From JBDHTS01 sp039808845 (lineage in GTDB: Bacteria > Pseudomonadota > Alphaproteobacteria > Micavibrionales > Micavibrionaceae), in assembly GCA_039808845.1 (NCBI GenBank), contig JBDHTS010000005.1, positions 1 through 42,965 of the forward strand: a stretch of DNA of 42,965 nucleotides. Reading direction: 5' to 3'. The notes under the pieces are model-generated. The model did not search any database, had not been told where the DNA came from, and was given only the letters and a program-made list of their open reading frames with translations. Every line of letters begins with the position of its first letter. The stretch's first letter is position 1. A program made the position numbers and the translations under genes. Shown here in pieces: positions 16,222 to 24,161 of this stretch.

Positions 16222-16656
16222 ATGGAATTGCGTGCCGCGTATTGTCTGAATGCTTTCTTCAAACGACAAAATCCCAACAGGCTCCTCCGCACAGACCTCA
16301 CCCGCATCGAGACCTCCCGCCAGATCAGGACGGTGACCACACCGGACAACGCGGCAGACGTCCTGGAACGGACAACGGACTTTCCCGTGACCTTCGTCAT
16401 GGAAGGTGCTGTGCACGATTGTTATAAATGCACGGACAGCACGGCGGACGTTCTGCGGCTGACCTTTGAGGGCAGGCTCGAATCCTCCCGCGCGACCGTT
16501 AACGAGGACTTCCTCAAAGGCCTGATCCATTACGACGCTTTGCCAAGACTGCATGGCCCTGATATGGTGGCATTTATCGCAATACTTCGCCGCGCCGGCG
16601 GCGTTTGGCAAAATGTCGATTTCATGGAGCATTGCCAGCGGAGTCATGCAGCCTGA
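16222..16656 (+). CDS. Hypothetical protein overlapping ubiE start
   Basis: A 144-codon ORF in the murJ/ubiE gap. It has a strong ribosome site (GGAAGGA, 16211-16217, four bases from the ATG) and its stop overlaps the ubiE start by 11 bases, both signs of a real first gene of the transcript. The product is soluble, with C-Y-K-C at about residues 71-74 and two further Cys, no signal or membrane segment, and no family I know. An antisense ORF of similar size covers the same stretch, so I keep some doubt. If real, it may be translated together with ubiE. Confidence 0.5.
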   Translation: MELRAAYCLNAFFKRQNPNRLLRTDLTRIETSRQIRTVTTPDNAADVLERTTDFPVTFVMEGAVHDCYKCTDSTADVLRLTFEGRLESSRATVNEDFLKGLIHYDALPRLHGPDMVAFIAILRRAGGVWQNVDFMEHCQRSHAA

Positions 16657-17398
16657 CCCGGAACAGTACTGGTTTGGAGAACGCCGCGTCGATGCGGCGG
16701 CAAAGACGGAGCTGGTCCGTGGCGTCTTCGATTCCGTTGCTTCCCGCTACGACCTGATGAACGATTTGATGTCCGGGGGGCTGCACCGCCTCTGGAAAAA
16801 CCGGTTCATCAGCACGATACGCCCCCGCCCCGGCCTTGACTACCTGGATGTGGCCGGCGGTACCGGAGATATCGCATTCCGCCTTCGCAAAGCCGTTGGC
16901 ACCGGAGCCCGGATCACTATCCTCGACCTTGATGAAGCGATGCTGAATGTCGGACGGGGACGCGCGGCAGATAGGGGATGGGTTAAAGACTTTACCTGGC
17001 TGAACGGCAATGCCGAAAGCCTTCCTTTTCCGGATGAAAGCTTTGATGTTTATACCATCGCCTTCGGGCTGCGGAATGTCGCCCGCATCGATACGGCCCT
17101 GAAGGAAGCCGCCCGGGTCCTGAGACCGGGGGGGCGGTTTTACTGCCTGGAATTCTCCCATGTCGATGAACCGGCGCTGGGCAGGGCCTATGACGCCTAT
17201 TCCTATAAAATTATCCCCAAAATCGGAAAGGCCGTCGCCAATGACAGGGAAAGTTACCAATATCTCATTGAAAGCATTAGAAAATTCCCAAAAAGAAAGA
17301 TCCTGGCGAGCCGCATGGAAGCCGCAGGACTGGCACATGCGCGTTTTACCAGTCTGAGCTTCGGGATAGCGGCTATCCACAGCGCCTGGAAGGTATAA
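16646..17398 (+). CDS. ubiE: Demethylmenaquinone/2-methoxy-6-polyprenyl-benzoquinol C-methyltransferase
   Basis: A 250-residue SAM-dependent C-methyltransferase of ubiquinone (and, where present, menaquinone) synthesis. Family marks: V-F-D-S-V-A-S-R-Y-D-L-M-N-D-L-M-S near residues 26-42, D-V-A-G-G-T-G-D-I-A for SAM binding, and the UbiE signatures F-G-L-R-N-V and R-V-L-R-P-G-G. The ATG at 16646 gives the family start; the open frame upstream overlaps the preceding small ORF in another phase. The ubiB and mutM neighbours common in alphaproteobacteria are absent here. Confidence 0.96.
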   Translation: MQPDPEQYWFGERRVDAAAKTELVRGVFDSVASRYDLMNDLMSGGLHRLWKNRFISTIRPRPGLDYLDVAGGTGDIAFRLRKAVGTGARITILDLDEAMLNVGRGRAADRGWVKDFTWLNGNAESLPFPDESFDVYTIAFGLRNVARIDTALKEAARVLRPGGRFYCLEFSHVDEPALGRAYDAYSYKIIPKIGKAVANDRESYQYLIESIRKFPKRKILASRMEAAGLAHARFTSLSFGIAAIHSAWKV

Positions 17399-17517
17399 GC
17401 CCTTCCTTTCGATTTTTCTCTTGCAATCCCGCCTATAATTTTCTAAACAAAAGCAAATCGTTATCCTGCGGTGCTTTTGCCCTGGATGATTTTTGCCACA
17501 TTTACGGGGACAGATTA

Positions 17518-17931
17518 ATGAGCAACTTTACCAGAAACGTGCTTCCTGCAATCGCCATCATGGCGCTGGGCGTTGGCGGCGCATATGTCGTTTACAACAA
17601 CTACTTCAGCGACCGCGTATCCTCGGCCTATACCGAGATCGAGCCCGCCGCTGGTGACACGGCCACGACCGATACCACCGCGACCACGGACGAAGCCGCT
17701 CCTGCTGAAGGCGAAGCTGCAACAACCGACACGCCTGCTGCCGATGGCGCGGCCACAACGGAAGAGGCCCCTGCGGCCACGGAAACCGACAGCACGGCAA
17801 CCGAGCCTGCTTTCACCAGCGCTGAAGAGGAAAAAGCGCCTGCCGCTGAAGGCGAAGCCGCTCCCGCAACGGAAGGCGAAGCTCCGGCTGCTGCCACGGA
17901 AGAAAAGCCCGCTGAAGAGCCAGCTCACTGA
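17518..17931 (+). CDS. Membrane-anchored low-complexity Ala/Glu/Thr/Pro protein
   Basis: A 137-residue protein with one N-terminal membrane helix (about residues 8-26, VLPAIAIMALGVGGAYVVY), then a low-complexity tail from residue 40 built from repeated A-E-G-E-A, T-D-T and E-E-A-P steps. It is strongly acidic and surely disordered, probably extending into the periplasm, and may act as a spacer. No catalytic part is visible. The leader from ubiE is about 120 bases, with a TATAAT at 17435 but no fitting -35. GGGGA precedes the start. A rho-independent terminator follows directly, so this is a complete single-gene unit. Confidence 0.65.
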   Translation: MSNFTRNVLPAIAIMALGVGGAYVVYNNYFSDRVSSAYTEIEPAAGDTATTDTTATTDEAAPAEGEAATTDTPAADGAATTEEAPAATETDSTATEPAFTSAEEEKAPAAEGEAAPATEGEAPAAATEEKPAEEPAH

Positions 17932-17957
17932 GAGCAGTCTCTCATTCAAAATTCAAA

Positions 17958-17988
17958 ACGCCGCCCTCACGGGGCGGCGTTTTTGTTT
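17958..17988 (+). terminator. Rho-independent terminator
   Basis: Nine-base stem ACGCCGCCC (17958-17966) with GGGCGGCGT (17972-17980), loop of five bases, then TTTTGTTT. It lies 27 bases after the stop of the low-complexity protein gene. Confidence 0.85.
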
Positions 17989-17993
17989 ACTGA

Positions 17994-18014
17994 ACCTCCC
18001 TCTCCCGCAGGGAG
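17994..18014. repeat. Minimal CTCTCCC/GGGAGAG hairpin
   Basis: CTCTCCC-GCA-GGGAGAG just past the stop of the pentapeptide-repeat gene. It looks like a single end of the dispersed C/G-rich elements seen at 23.8, 27.3, 33.2 and 35.6 kb. Confidence 0.4.
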
Positions 18015-18020
18015 AGTTTT

Positions 18021-19289
18021 TTACACATCAGGCCGCGTGTCGAATTTCGCGCCTTCGATGTTCGCGCCCTTGAAATTCGCGCCTTCAAGCCTGGCGCCGG
18101 TAAAATCGGCTTCGCGCAGATCGCAGCCATTGAAATCGGCGTATCCCAGATCGGATGACCGGAAGGATGCCCCACGGAAACGCGCGCCGCTGGCATTGGC
18201 GTAACGCATATTGCATCCGGTCAGGTCGGTCGTTGTGGCGTTTTTCTGTCCCCCTGCTTCGAAATACAACGGGCTGAAATCCGCATTGCGAAGATCGGCA
18301 TGGCTGAACCGCACTTCCCGGAGGCTCGCGGCCCGCAAATCGGCGCTGCGCAGGAGGCAGCTGCGGAAATCGGATTGATCCAGATGGGCACTCTGAAGCT
18401 GGATGTCGGTCAGATCCATGCCGCACCAGCGCGCGCCGATGGCCTTCAGGGCCGTCATCTTTTCCCCGGCCAGAGACAGAAGGACACGCAGATCATAGCC
18501 GCTCAGATCCAGCTGGCGGCCTTCGCGCCCGACAGTCGCCACCCACGCCCTGTGCTCCTTCACCAGCTTGGCCATCGGCTGGTCCAGCTGCTCCAGCGAT
18601 TTGCCGACATTGTCATCCGTGATCGAGTTGCTGAGATCGATGCCCATATTCTTGATGTCTTCCAAACGCACGCCCGTCAGAATCGTGGCATGCATATTCG
18701 CGCCCATCAACTGCGCGCCGCCGATTTCGGCTTCGGTCATATCGGCACCTTCAAAACGGGCGTTCCGCAAATCCGCGCCTTTCAAAACCGTTTTCGCCAT
18801 GATGGCATCGGAAAAATCCGCATTGTTCGCCAGCGTGCCGGAAAGAACGGCACCGGTCAGGTTCGCCCCCCGGAAATTTACATTCTGGCCTTTGGTGCTG
18901 TAATCGGCCGAAAGGCCACCGGCACGCAAATCGGCTTTTTCAAGATTGGCACCCGCCAGATCAGCGCTTTCGATGCGCGCGCCCCGCATATCGGCACGGA
19001 CGAAGATCGTCTTGTTCAGGTTCGCGTTGCAGAGATCGCATGCATACAGCGATGCCTCGCGGAAATTCGCGCCTGAAAGATCCATGTCGCGCATGATGCA
19101 GCCGCTGAAATCGGCCTGGCGCAGATCTTTGTCCCTCAGGACAAGGCCCGACAAATCCATTTTCCTGAGGATCGCCCTGCGTCCGCCAACGCGCCCTTCC
19201 ATGAACCGCTTGTGCAGCTCCGCCAGCTCGTCCAGTTGCGCCTGAGACAGCCGGGCGCCTTCCTTTATCTGTTTCCGGGGTTCGTTCAT
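18021..19289 (-). CDS. Pentapeptide-repeat protein
   Basis: A 422-residue protein with two blocks of A(D/N)LxX pentapeptide repeats, about residues 45-215 and 290-420, each expected to fold as a right-handed quadrilateral beta helix. The first 40 residues are a charged helix (Q-L-D-E-L-A-E-L-H-K-R-F-M-E-G). A linker at about 220-285, with L-D-Q-P-M-A-K-L-V-K-E-H-R-A-W, separates the blocks. Some members mimic DNA and shield gyrase, but most have no known role, and nothing here points to gyrase. No signal peptide or membrane segment is seen, so it is probably cytoplasmic. It stands alone between convergent and divergent neighbours. The antisense frames are long because of the regular codon pattern. 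Confidence 0.88.
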   Translation of the reverse strand: MNEPRKQIKEGARLSQAQLDELAELHKRFMEGRVGGRRAILRKMDLSGLVLRDKDLRQADFSGCIMRDMDLSGANFREASLYACDLCNANLNKTIFVRADMRGARIESADLAGANLEKADLRAGGLSADYSTKGQNVNFRGANLTGAVLSGTLANNADFSDAIMAKTVLKGADLRNARFEGADMTEAEIGGAQLMGANMHATILTGVRLEDIKNMGIDLSNSITDDNVGKSLEQLDQPMAKLVKEHRAWVATVGREGRQLDLSGYDLRVLLSLAGEKMTALKAIGARWCGMDLTDIQLQSAHLDQSDFRSCLLRSADLRAASLREVRFSHADLRNADFSPLYFEAGGQKNATTTDLTGCNMRYANASGARFRGASFRSSDLGYADFNGCDLREADFTGARLEGANFKGANIEGAKFDTRPDV

Positions 19290-19355
19290 AACATTCGGAC
19301 GCGATCGTTGCCTTCACTATAATTGACTGAAAAGCCTAAGGAATGTTTAAGCCGG

Positions 19356-19952
19356 TCAAGGAAAAACCGAAGGAGGGAGAACGGCTCTGAAAAAGGCCGC
19401 TGCCTCGGGTGAATCCCATTCCGCATCGCCCATCAAGGTATAGGCGATCTTTCCTTCCGGGGATACCAGCAAACTGGTGGGAATGCCTACGAGATCAAAG
19501 GTTTGCCAGAGAAAATGATCCTTGACATAAAAAGCTTCGATTTCCGGCATGTTTTTGTTCACAATCATATAGCTCAGGCCCTTGCCGTTGACCGGCATAT
19601 CGGAGGATACCAGAACCACTTTGAAATTTTTCATATTTTTTGCCCTGTCCTGAAGAACCTTCAGAGAGGGCATTTCCTTGATGCAGGGGGCACACCACGA
19701 TGCCCAGAAATTGATCAACCGCCAGGGCTGGTCCTTCCCGAATGCCAAAGATGTTTCCACATCGTCCACACTGTAGATTTTGAATTTCTCAGGGAACGGC
19801 TTCTGCTCGGCGGAAAAACCGTCCAGCTTTTTGACAAACGCCTTGACCGGATCCGTTTTCGCCTGAGCCGGGAATGCCATGACAGCCATGACAAGCACGT
19901 ATTGGATCAGGCGGGAAAGCGTTGTATATGATGGAAGGATGACAAAACGCAT
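19356..19952 (-). CDS. TlpA-like periplasmic thiol-disulfide reductase
   Basis: A 198-residue exported thioredoxin-fold protein. The N-terminus has a signal-like segment ending F-P-A-Q-A (residue 31). The redox motif is W-C-A-P-C at residues 86-90 within N-F-W-A-S-W-C-A-P-C, and the cis-Pro loop is G-I-P-T-S. Such proteins keep periplasmic cysteines reduced, often for cytochrome c or oxidase copper sites. The ATG at 19952 is preferred over the frame's earlier part, which is antisense to lptM. It means the first 14 bases overlap the 5' end of the divergent lptM gene. In many alphaproteobacteria a tlpA gene is divergent from argH-lptM-lysA; here argH is missing. Confidence 0.85.
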   Translation of the reverse strand: MRFVILPSYTTLSRLIQYVLVMAVMAFPAQAKTDPVKAFVKKLDGFSAEQKPFPEKFKIYSVDDVETSLAFGKDQPWRLINFWASWCAPCIKEMPSLKVLQDRAKNMKNFKVVLVSSDMPVNGKGLSYMIVNKNMPEIEAFYVKDHFLWQTFDLVGIPTSLLVSPEGKIAYTLMGDAEWDSPEAAAFFRAVLPPSVFP

Positions 19953-20100
19953 TCCTCTATATATCGTCGCGGCCCTGTTCCTGTCCAGTTGCGGCATCAA
20001 GCCGGGCAGCGTCGATCCGCCGACCGAGGCGGGGAAAACCGGATATCCGCGCACCTACCCGGATCTTCGCACCGATCCCCCGCCGCCGCCGAACCTGTGA
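19939..20100 (+). CDS. lptM: LptM-like small lipoprotein
   Basis: A 53-residue lipoprotein. After T-K-R comes a hydrophobic stretch and the lipobox L-S-S-C at residues 15-18, so Cys18 is the lipidated residue. The short mature part is Pro-rich and ends P-P-P-P-P-N-L. Small lipoproteins of this form (YifL/LptM) directly before lysA are found across proteobacteria; in E. coli LptM aids disulfide maturation of LptD. The ATG at 19939 has GGAAGG directly against it, too close for normal use, so initiation may be unusual. Its stop overlaps the GTG of lysA by three bases. Confidence 0.8.
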   Translation: MTKRIPLYIVAALFLSSCGIKPGSVDPPTEAGKTGYPRTYPDLRTDPPPPPNL

Positions 20101-21359
20101 CAGGTTTTATCGAGCGGGACGGTTCACTCCATGCCGAATCCGTTCCCCTGACCCGGATCGCGGAGAAGTTCGGCACGCCTTCCTATGTCTACAGCGCAGG
20201 AGCCATTCGGGATTCCGTGCAGCGGTTGCAGAAGGCGTTCGCCGCAAAGCTGCCGCAGGACAGCCAACCCCTGATCGCCTTTGCCTGCAAGGCCAACAGC
20301 AACCTCGCTGTGCTGCGCCTGATGGGCGGCATGGATCTTGGGACAGACGTGGTTTCCGGCGGGGAAATGCAGCGCGCGCTGAAAGCGGGTATCCCTCCTG
20401 AACGCATTGTGTATTCTGGCGTCGGCAAAAGCGCGGCGGAAATCCGGGCAGCTCTTCAGGCGGATATCCTGCAGTTGAACGTCGAATCCGCGCCGGAACT
20501 GAAACGGATCGGGCAGATCGCTACGGAACTTGGCAAGCCGGTCCGTGTTGCTCTGCGTTTCAATCCGGACGTGGAAGCGGGAACGCACGCCAAGATCACA
20601 ACGGGAAAAGATGAGAACAAATTCGGCCTGCCGCGGGATGAGTTGTTTGCGTTCTACCGCGCCGCTGCTGAACATCCCTATCTGAAACCCGTTGGGATCA
20701 GTCTTCATATAGGCTCGCAGCTGACAAGCCTGGAGCCTTTCCGTGAAGCGTTCATGCGCACGGCTTCCCTGGCCAGGGATCTGCGCGATGCGGGCCTGCC
20801 GCTGGAAAGCCTCGATCTGGGAGGCGGCATCGGGATCGTCTATCAAAACGAACAGTCGCCCTGTCTCGATACCTATGCGGAGATCGTGCGCGACATCATT
20901 CATCCGCTCAACGTCCAGATCATTCTGGAGCCGGGAAGGCTGCTGGTCGGTGAGGCCGGCGTGCTGCTGACCAGAGTCGAATACGTCAAGCGCGGCAAAA
21001 GCCGGCGTTACGTCATCCTTGATGCCGGCATGGGCGATCTGATGCGGCCCGCCCTTTATGACGCATGGCACCCGATCCGCCCCGTCCGGCACGACAGCGG
21101 CGCTCCGGTCAGCCCGTGCGACATCGTCGGCCCGGTCTGCGAAACGGGCGATACCTTTGCCGTCAACCGTCCCCTGCCGGAAGTCGACGAAGGCGATCTG
21201 ATCGCCATCATGGCGGCGGGCGCCTATGGCTTTGTGATGGCCTCCAATTACAATACCCGTCCCCTGCCCGCCGAGATCATGGTGGATGGCACGGAAACAA
21301 GGATCATTCGACGCCGGCAGAGCCTTCAGGATATACTGGAGGCGGAAACGGCAGCATAA
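20097..21359 (+). CDS. lysA: Diaminopimelate decarboxylase
   Basis: A 420-residue PLP enzyme, last step of lysine synthesis. I place the start at GTG 20097, which overlaps the lptM stop and gives the typical opening G-F-I-E-R-D-G-S-L-H-A-E-S-V-P-L. The PLP lysine is Lys65 in F-A-C-K-A-N-S-N. Other marks are H-I-G-S-Q, the glycine-rich L-D-L-G-G-G-I-G-I, and G-P-V-C-E-T-G-D-T-F, which brings the second-subunit Cys into the active site. The longer frame upstream lies within lptM in another phase and is not used. lysC, the first enzyme of the same pathway, is 13 kb away. The next gene begins two bases after the stop. Confidence 0.96.
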   Translation: MTGFIERDGSLHAESVPLTRIAEKFGTPSYVYSAGAIRDSVQRLQKAFAAKLPQDSQPLIAFACKANSNLAVLRLMGGMDLGTDVVSGGEMQRALKAGIPPERIVYSGVGKSAAEIRAALQADILQLNVESAPELKRIGQIATELGKPVRVALRFNPDVEAGTHAKITTGKDENKFGLPRDELFAFYRAAAEHPYLKPVGISLHIGSQLTSLEPFREAFMRTASLARDLRDAGLPLESLDLGGGIGIVYQNEQSPCLDTYAEIVRDIIHPLNVQIILEPGRLLVGEAGVLLTRVEYVKRGKSRRYVILDAGMGDLMRPALYDAWHPIRPVRHDSGAPVSPCDIVGPVCETGDTFAVNRPLPEVDEGDLIAIMAAGAYGFVMASNYNTRPLPAEIMVDGTETRIIRRRQSLQDILEAETAA

Positions 21360-21361
21360 CC

Positions 21362-23779
21362 ATGGATCCGCTGAACCAGCATCATATCTCGCTGATGGGC
21401 AGGCTTAGAAGAACGCGGCATGGCGCGTTCGCCGTGCTGCTTGCCGAAAATTTCTCAGGAGCTTTCTGGCGGATCATCGTCTGGTTCTGCCTTTTCGCAG
21501 GGATCTGGATGCTGCAGATTCCGCAATTCTTCGGCGTGGCCGGGCCTGCCGTTGCATTGGCGCTCTTTCTGGCGGGTCTGGGATATTACGGATGGCGGGA
21601 TGCCAGAACCTTTCGCCTGCCTAACCGCTTTGCCATCGACCGGCGCCTGGAACAGGCCGGGCATATACGCCACAGACCGCTGGCCGCGCTGGAGGACAAG
21701 CTTTCCGCCGCGCGCCAGCCTGAAACCGTCGCCCTGTGGAAGCTGAACCAGGAAAACGCGATCGGCCATATCGGCAAGCTCCGCCTTCCAAGGCCGCGCC
21801 CTGTTCTGGCGGCGCTGGACCGGAACGCCTTCCGTATGCTCGCCATCCTGATCGCCGTCGTCGGCTTTATCTTTGCGGGACCGCAAGCCCTGCCGCGCGT
21901 GAAGCAGGGGATGTTTCCCTATATCTTCCGTCATCAGGAAACGGCGGCTTCCGATATCAGCCTGCGCATTACGCCCCCCGCCTACACCAGGCAGCAGACC
22001 ATTGTCATCCAGGACGGCAGACTGGACAAACCGCTGCAGATCCCGGAAGGCAGCATGCTGAAGGCGCATGCCGGACCCGGCTGGGGAACACCTGACCTGA
22101 CCATGGGAAAAACATCCCGGACATTCCGCAGGCTGGAGAACGGCAACTGGACTCTTGAGACCGTTGTCACACCGGGGGACAGGATTGTCGTCCATCGCCT
22201 GTTCATGAAACGGGCGGATATCGCTTACGACTATGTCATCGACCGGAAGCCGGAAATCGCCGTCAAGGGCGGCCCGGAAAAACTGCCGAAGGGCCAATGG
22301 CAGTTCGACACGACCCTGAAAGATGATTACGGCGTGACATCCCTGATCCTGCATATGTCTCTCGATCCGCAAACAAAAGATGCGCCTCTTGGCAAACCTG
22401 TGAACGACTCCCGCCCGGTCATGACGCAGCCGGGAACCGCCACGGCCATGAAACCGGTGTACGACATGACCTGGCACAACTGGGCCGGCCTGCCCGTGAT
22501 CGTCACGCTGGAAGCGCGCGACCACAAAGGGCAGTCAGCCGTTACGCCGCCGATGAAACTGACTCTGCCCGAACGCCCGTTCCGTCATCCGGTGGCGCAG
22601 GCGATCATCGGCCTGCGCAAGCGCCTGGCCTGGACGCCCGAAGCCTCGGCCCTCAACGTGGCCTTTTCGCTCCAGGACATTCTGGGCAAGCCGGACTGCT
22701 ATCAGGGCGATATCGTCGTATTCCTGACCCTGCGCGCCGCGGCCAGCAGGCTGATGTATGACCCGGCGGTCAAAACCGCCGAAGCCGTCATCCCCCTGCT
22801 CTGGGACATCGCATTGAAGATTGAGGACGGCGATGTCTCGATCGCCGCGCGGAATTTCCGGGAGGCGCAGCAGGAACTGCAGAAACTCCTGAACGATCCC
22901 AAGGCGACGCCGGAACAGATCGCCACGGCCATGGAAAAGCTGCGCCAAACCATGGCGCAATACCTGATGGAATCCTTCCGCGAAATGCAGAAGCGCATAG
23001 CGGAAAACGGCATCGAGCCGATGAGCCCCGATGAATTGACCAAAATCATGAAGCCGGAAGACATTCAGGCCTTCCTCGACCAGTTGCAGGCGCAGGCCCT
23101 CACCGGCGACAAGGACGCCGCGCGGAAGATGCTGGAGCAGCTGGAAAACCTGACCAATATGATGGACCCATCCATGGCGAAGGAAATGCCCAAGGACATG
23201 CAGCAGATGCAAAAAGCCTATCAGGAACTGCGCAAGCTGAAGGACGAGCAGCAGGCCCTGATGGAACAGACGAAAAAGAAACAAAGCCAGCAGAAAGGCA
23301 ATGGCAGCTGCAAGAACGAGGGCGACGCACAGGAATCGCTGCAGGGCCGCCTCGAACAGATTATGCCGGAGGTGGATGAGGCCACCGGTTCGATCCCGCA
23401 ATCGATGCAGGACGCCGACAAGGGCATGCGCGAATCCGCCACGGCGCTGCGCAAGGACGACGCGCAGGGATCTCTGCCGCACCAGCAGACCGTGATCGAC
23501 AAGCTGCAGCAGGGCCAGCAGGAGATGTCGGAAAAAATGAAGGAGCGCATGAAACAAATGATGATGATGGCCTTCGGCTCCGGCAACACCGACCCGATGG
23601 GGCGGCCGCAGGATGGCCCGGGCCAGTCCATGTTCTCAGGCTCCACCGTCAAGATCCCCGACGAGGCGGAACGCCGCCGCGTCCAGGAAATCCTGAAAAC
23701 CCTCCGCCAGAGATCAGGCGAACTCAACCGCCCGGATTACGAACTGGAATACTATCGCAGGCTGATGCGGCAGTTTTGA
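21362..23779 (+). CDS. TIGR02302/DUF4175-family membrane protein
   Basis: An 805-residue protein of an alphaproteobacterial family regularly encoded after lysA. Two or three membrane helices lie in the first 180 residues (I-I-V-W-F-C-L-F-A-G-I-W, A-L-A-L-F-L-A-G-L, I-L-I-A-V-V-G-F-I-F-A). Then comes an Ig-like periplasmic part (about 195-400), and a long helical half rich in Gln, Met, Glu and Lys (about 500-790) with strong coiled-coil character. The function of the family is not known to me; the topology suggests a large periplasmic coiled-coil protein. The ATG at 21362 is two bases after the lysA stop; the frame upstream is antisense-like. After the stop come 382 bases without a confirmed gene. 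Confidence 0.88.
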   Translation: MDPLNQHHISLMGRLRRTRHGAFAVLLAENFSGAFWRIIVWFCLFAGIWMLQIPQFFGVAGPAVALALFLAGLGYYGWRDARTFRLPNRFAIDRRLEQAGHIRHRPLAALEDKLSAARQPETVALWKLNQENAIGHIGKLRLPRPRPVLAALDRNAFRMLAILIAVVGFIFAGPQALPRVKQGMFPYIFRHQETAASDISLRITPPAYTRQQTIVIQDGRLDKPLQIPEGSMLKAHAGPGWGTPDLTMGKTSRTFRRLENGNWTLETVVTPGDRIVVHRLFMKRADIAYDYVIDRKPEIAVKGGPEKLPKGQWQFDTTLKDDYGVTSLILHMSLDPQTKDAPLGKPVNDSRPVMTQPGTATAMKPVYDMTWHNWAGLPVIVTLEARDHKGQSAVTPPMKLTLPERPFRHPVAQAIIGLRKRLAWTPEASALNVAFSLQDILGKPDCYQGDIVVFLTLRAAASRLMYDPAVKTAEAVIPLLWDIALKIEDGDVSIAARNFREAQQELQKLLNDPKATPEQIATAMEKLRQTMAQYLMESFREMQKRIAENGIEPMSPDELTKIMKPEDIQAFLDQLQAQALTGDKDAARKMLEQLENLTNMMDPSMAKEMPKDMQQMQKAYQELRKLKDEQQALMEQTKKKQSQQKGNGSCKNEGDAQESLQGRLEQIMPEVDEATGSIPQSMQDADKGMRESATALRKDDAQGSLPHQQTVIDKLQQGQQEMSEKMKERMKQMMMMAFGSGNTDPMGRPQDGPGQSMFSGSTVKIPDEAERRRVQEILKTLRQRSGELNRPDYELEYYRRLMRQF

Positions 23780-23791
23780 TTCATTATATCT

Positions 23792-23904
23792 CCCTCCCCC
23801 CAAGGGGGAGGGCCGGGGTGGGGGTTCACAGACTGCTGGACTTGTGCTTAAAGCCCTCAGTTTGTAAACCCTCCCCAACCCCTCCCTCAGGGAGGGGCTT
23901 TAGA
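23792..23904. repeat. C/G-rich dispersed element with a hairpin at each end
   Basis: Left hairpin CCCTCCCCC-CAA-GGGGGAGGG (23792-23812), right hairpin CCCCTCCC-TCA-GGGAGGGG (23879-23897) followed by CTTTAGA. Between them, CCGGGGTGGGGGTT is matched by AACCCTCCCCAACCCC, so the whole can fold as one branched hairpin. It lies just after the TIGR02302 gene. Members with the same plan are at 27.3, 33.2 and 35.6 kb. Confidence 0.7.
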
Positions 23905-23963
23905 AGAGAGAACTACTGTTATAAATTCATACAACTATCTGATTGTACGTTATAATATCGGCT

Positions 23964-24074
23964 TCAACAGTTCGTTCCGCGATTTTTCAATGACAAGGCC
24001 TTAATAGTCTGTTTGACGGTTTTTTTGCTTCCGGGATGGATAGATATGCGTTTAAACCCTGACATCCCGGCCAT
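23964..24074 (-). CDS. Candidate 36-residue ORF after the YmdB-like gene
   Basis: The gap 23780-24161 holds the repeat above and, on the minus strand, an ATG at 24074 with a strong ribosome site (GAAGGAG, five bases away). It encodes 36 basic residues (M-A-G-M-S-G-F-K-R-I-S-I-H-P-G-S-K-K) and ends TGA. The same frame is open all the way back to the stop of the YmdB-like gene, 66 codons with protein-like composition (for example Y-F-D-Y-I-G-F-D-C). It could be a small gene, or the remnant of a longer, decayed one. No family recognised. Confidence 0.25.
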   Translation of the reverse strand: MAGMSGFKRISIHPGSKKTVKQTIKALSLKNRGTNC

Positions 24075-24161
24075 GGGTTCTCCTTCTTCGCGGAAAATGA
24101 CAGCGCCGTCTAAACAATCAAAGCCAATATAATCAAAATATATGCTTTTATTCCTATAAAA

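Noticed and set aside
16189..16647. Minus-strand 152-codon frame over the ORF before ubiE
   Set aside because: It lacks the ribosome site and coupled layout of the plus-strand ORF, though the choice is not certain.
19989..20096. N-terminal extension of LysA
   Set aside because: It lies inside lptM in another phase; GTG 20097 gives the family N-terminus.
22535..23557. 340-codon minus-strand frame opposite the TIGR02302 gene
   Set aside because: Leu/His/Arg-rich product typical of the antisense of a Gln/Met/Lys coiled coil.
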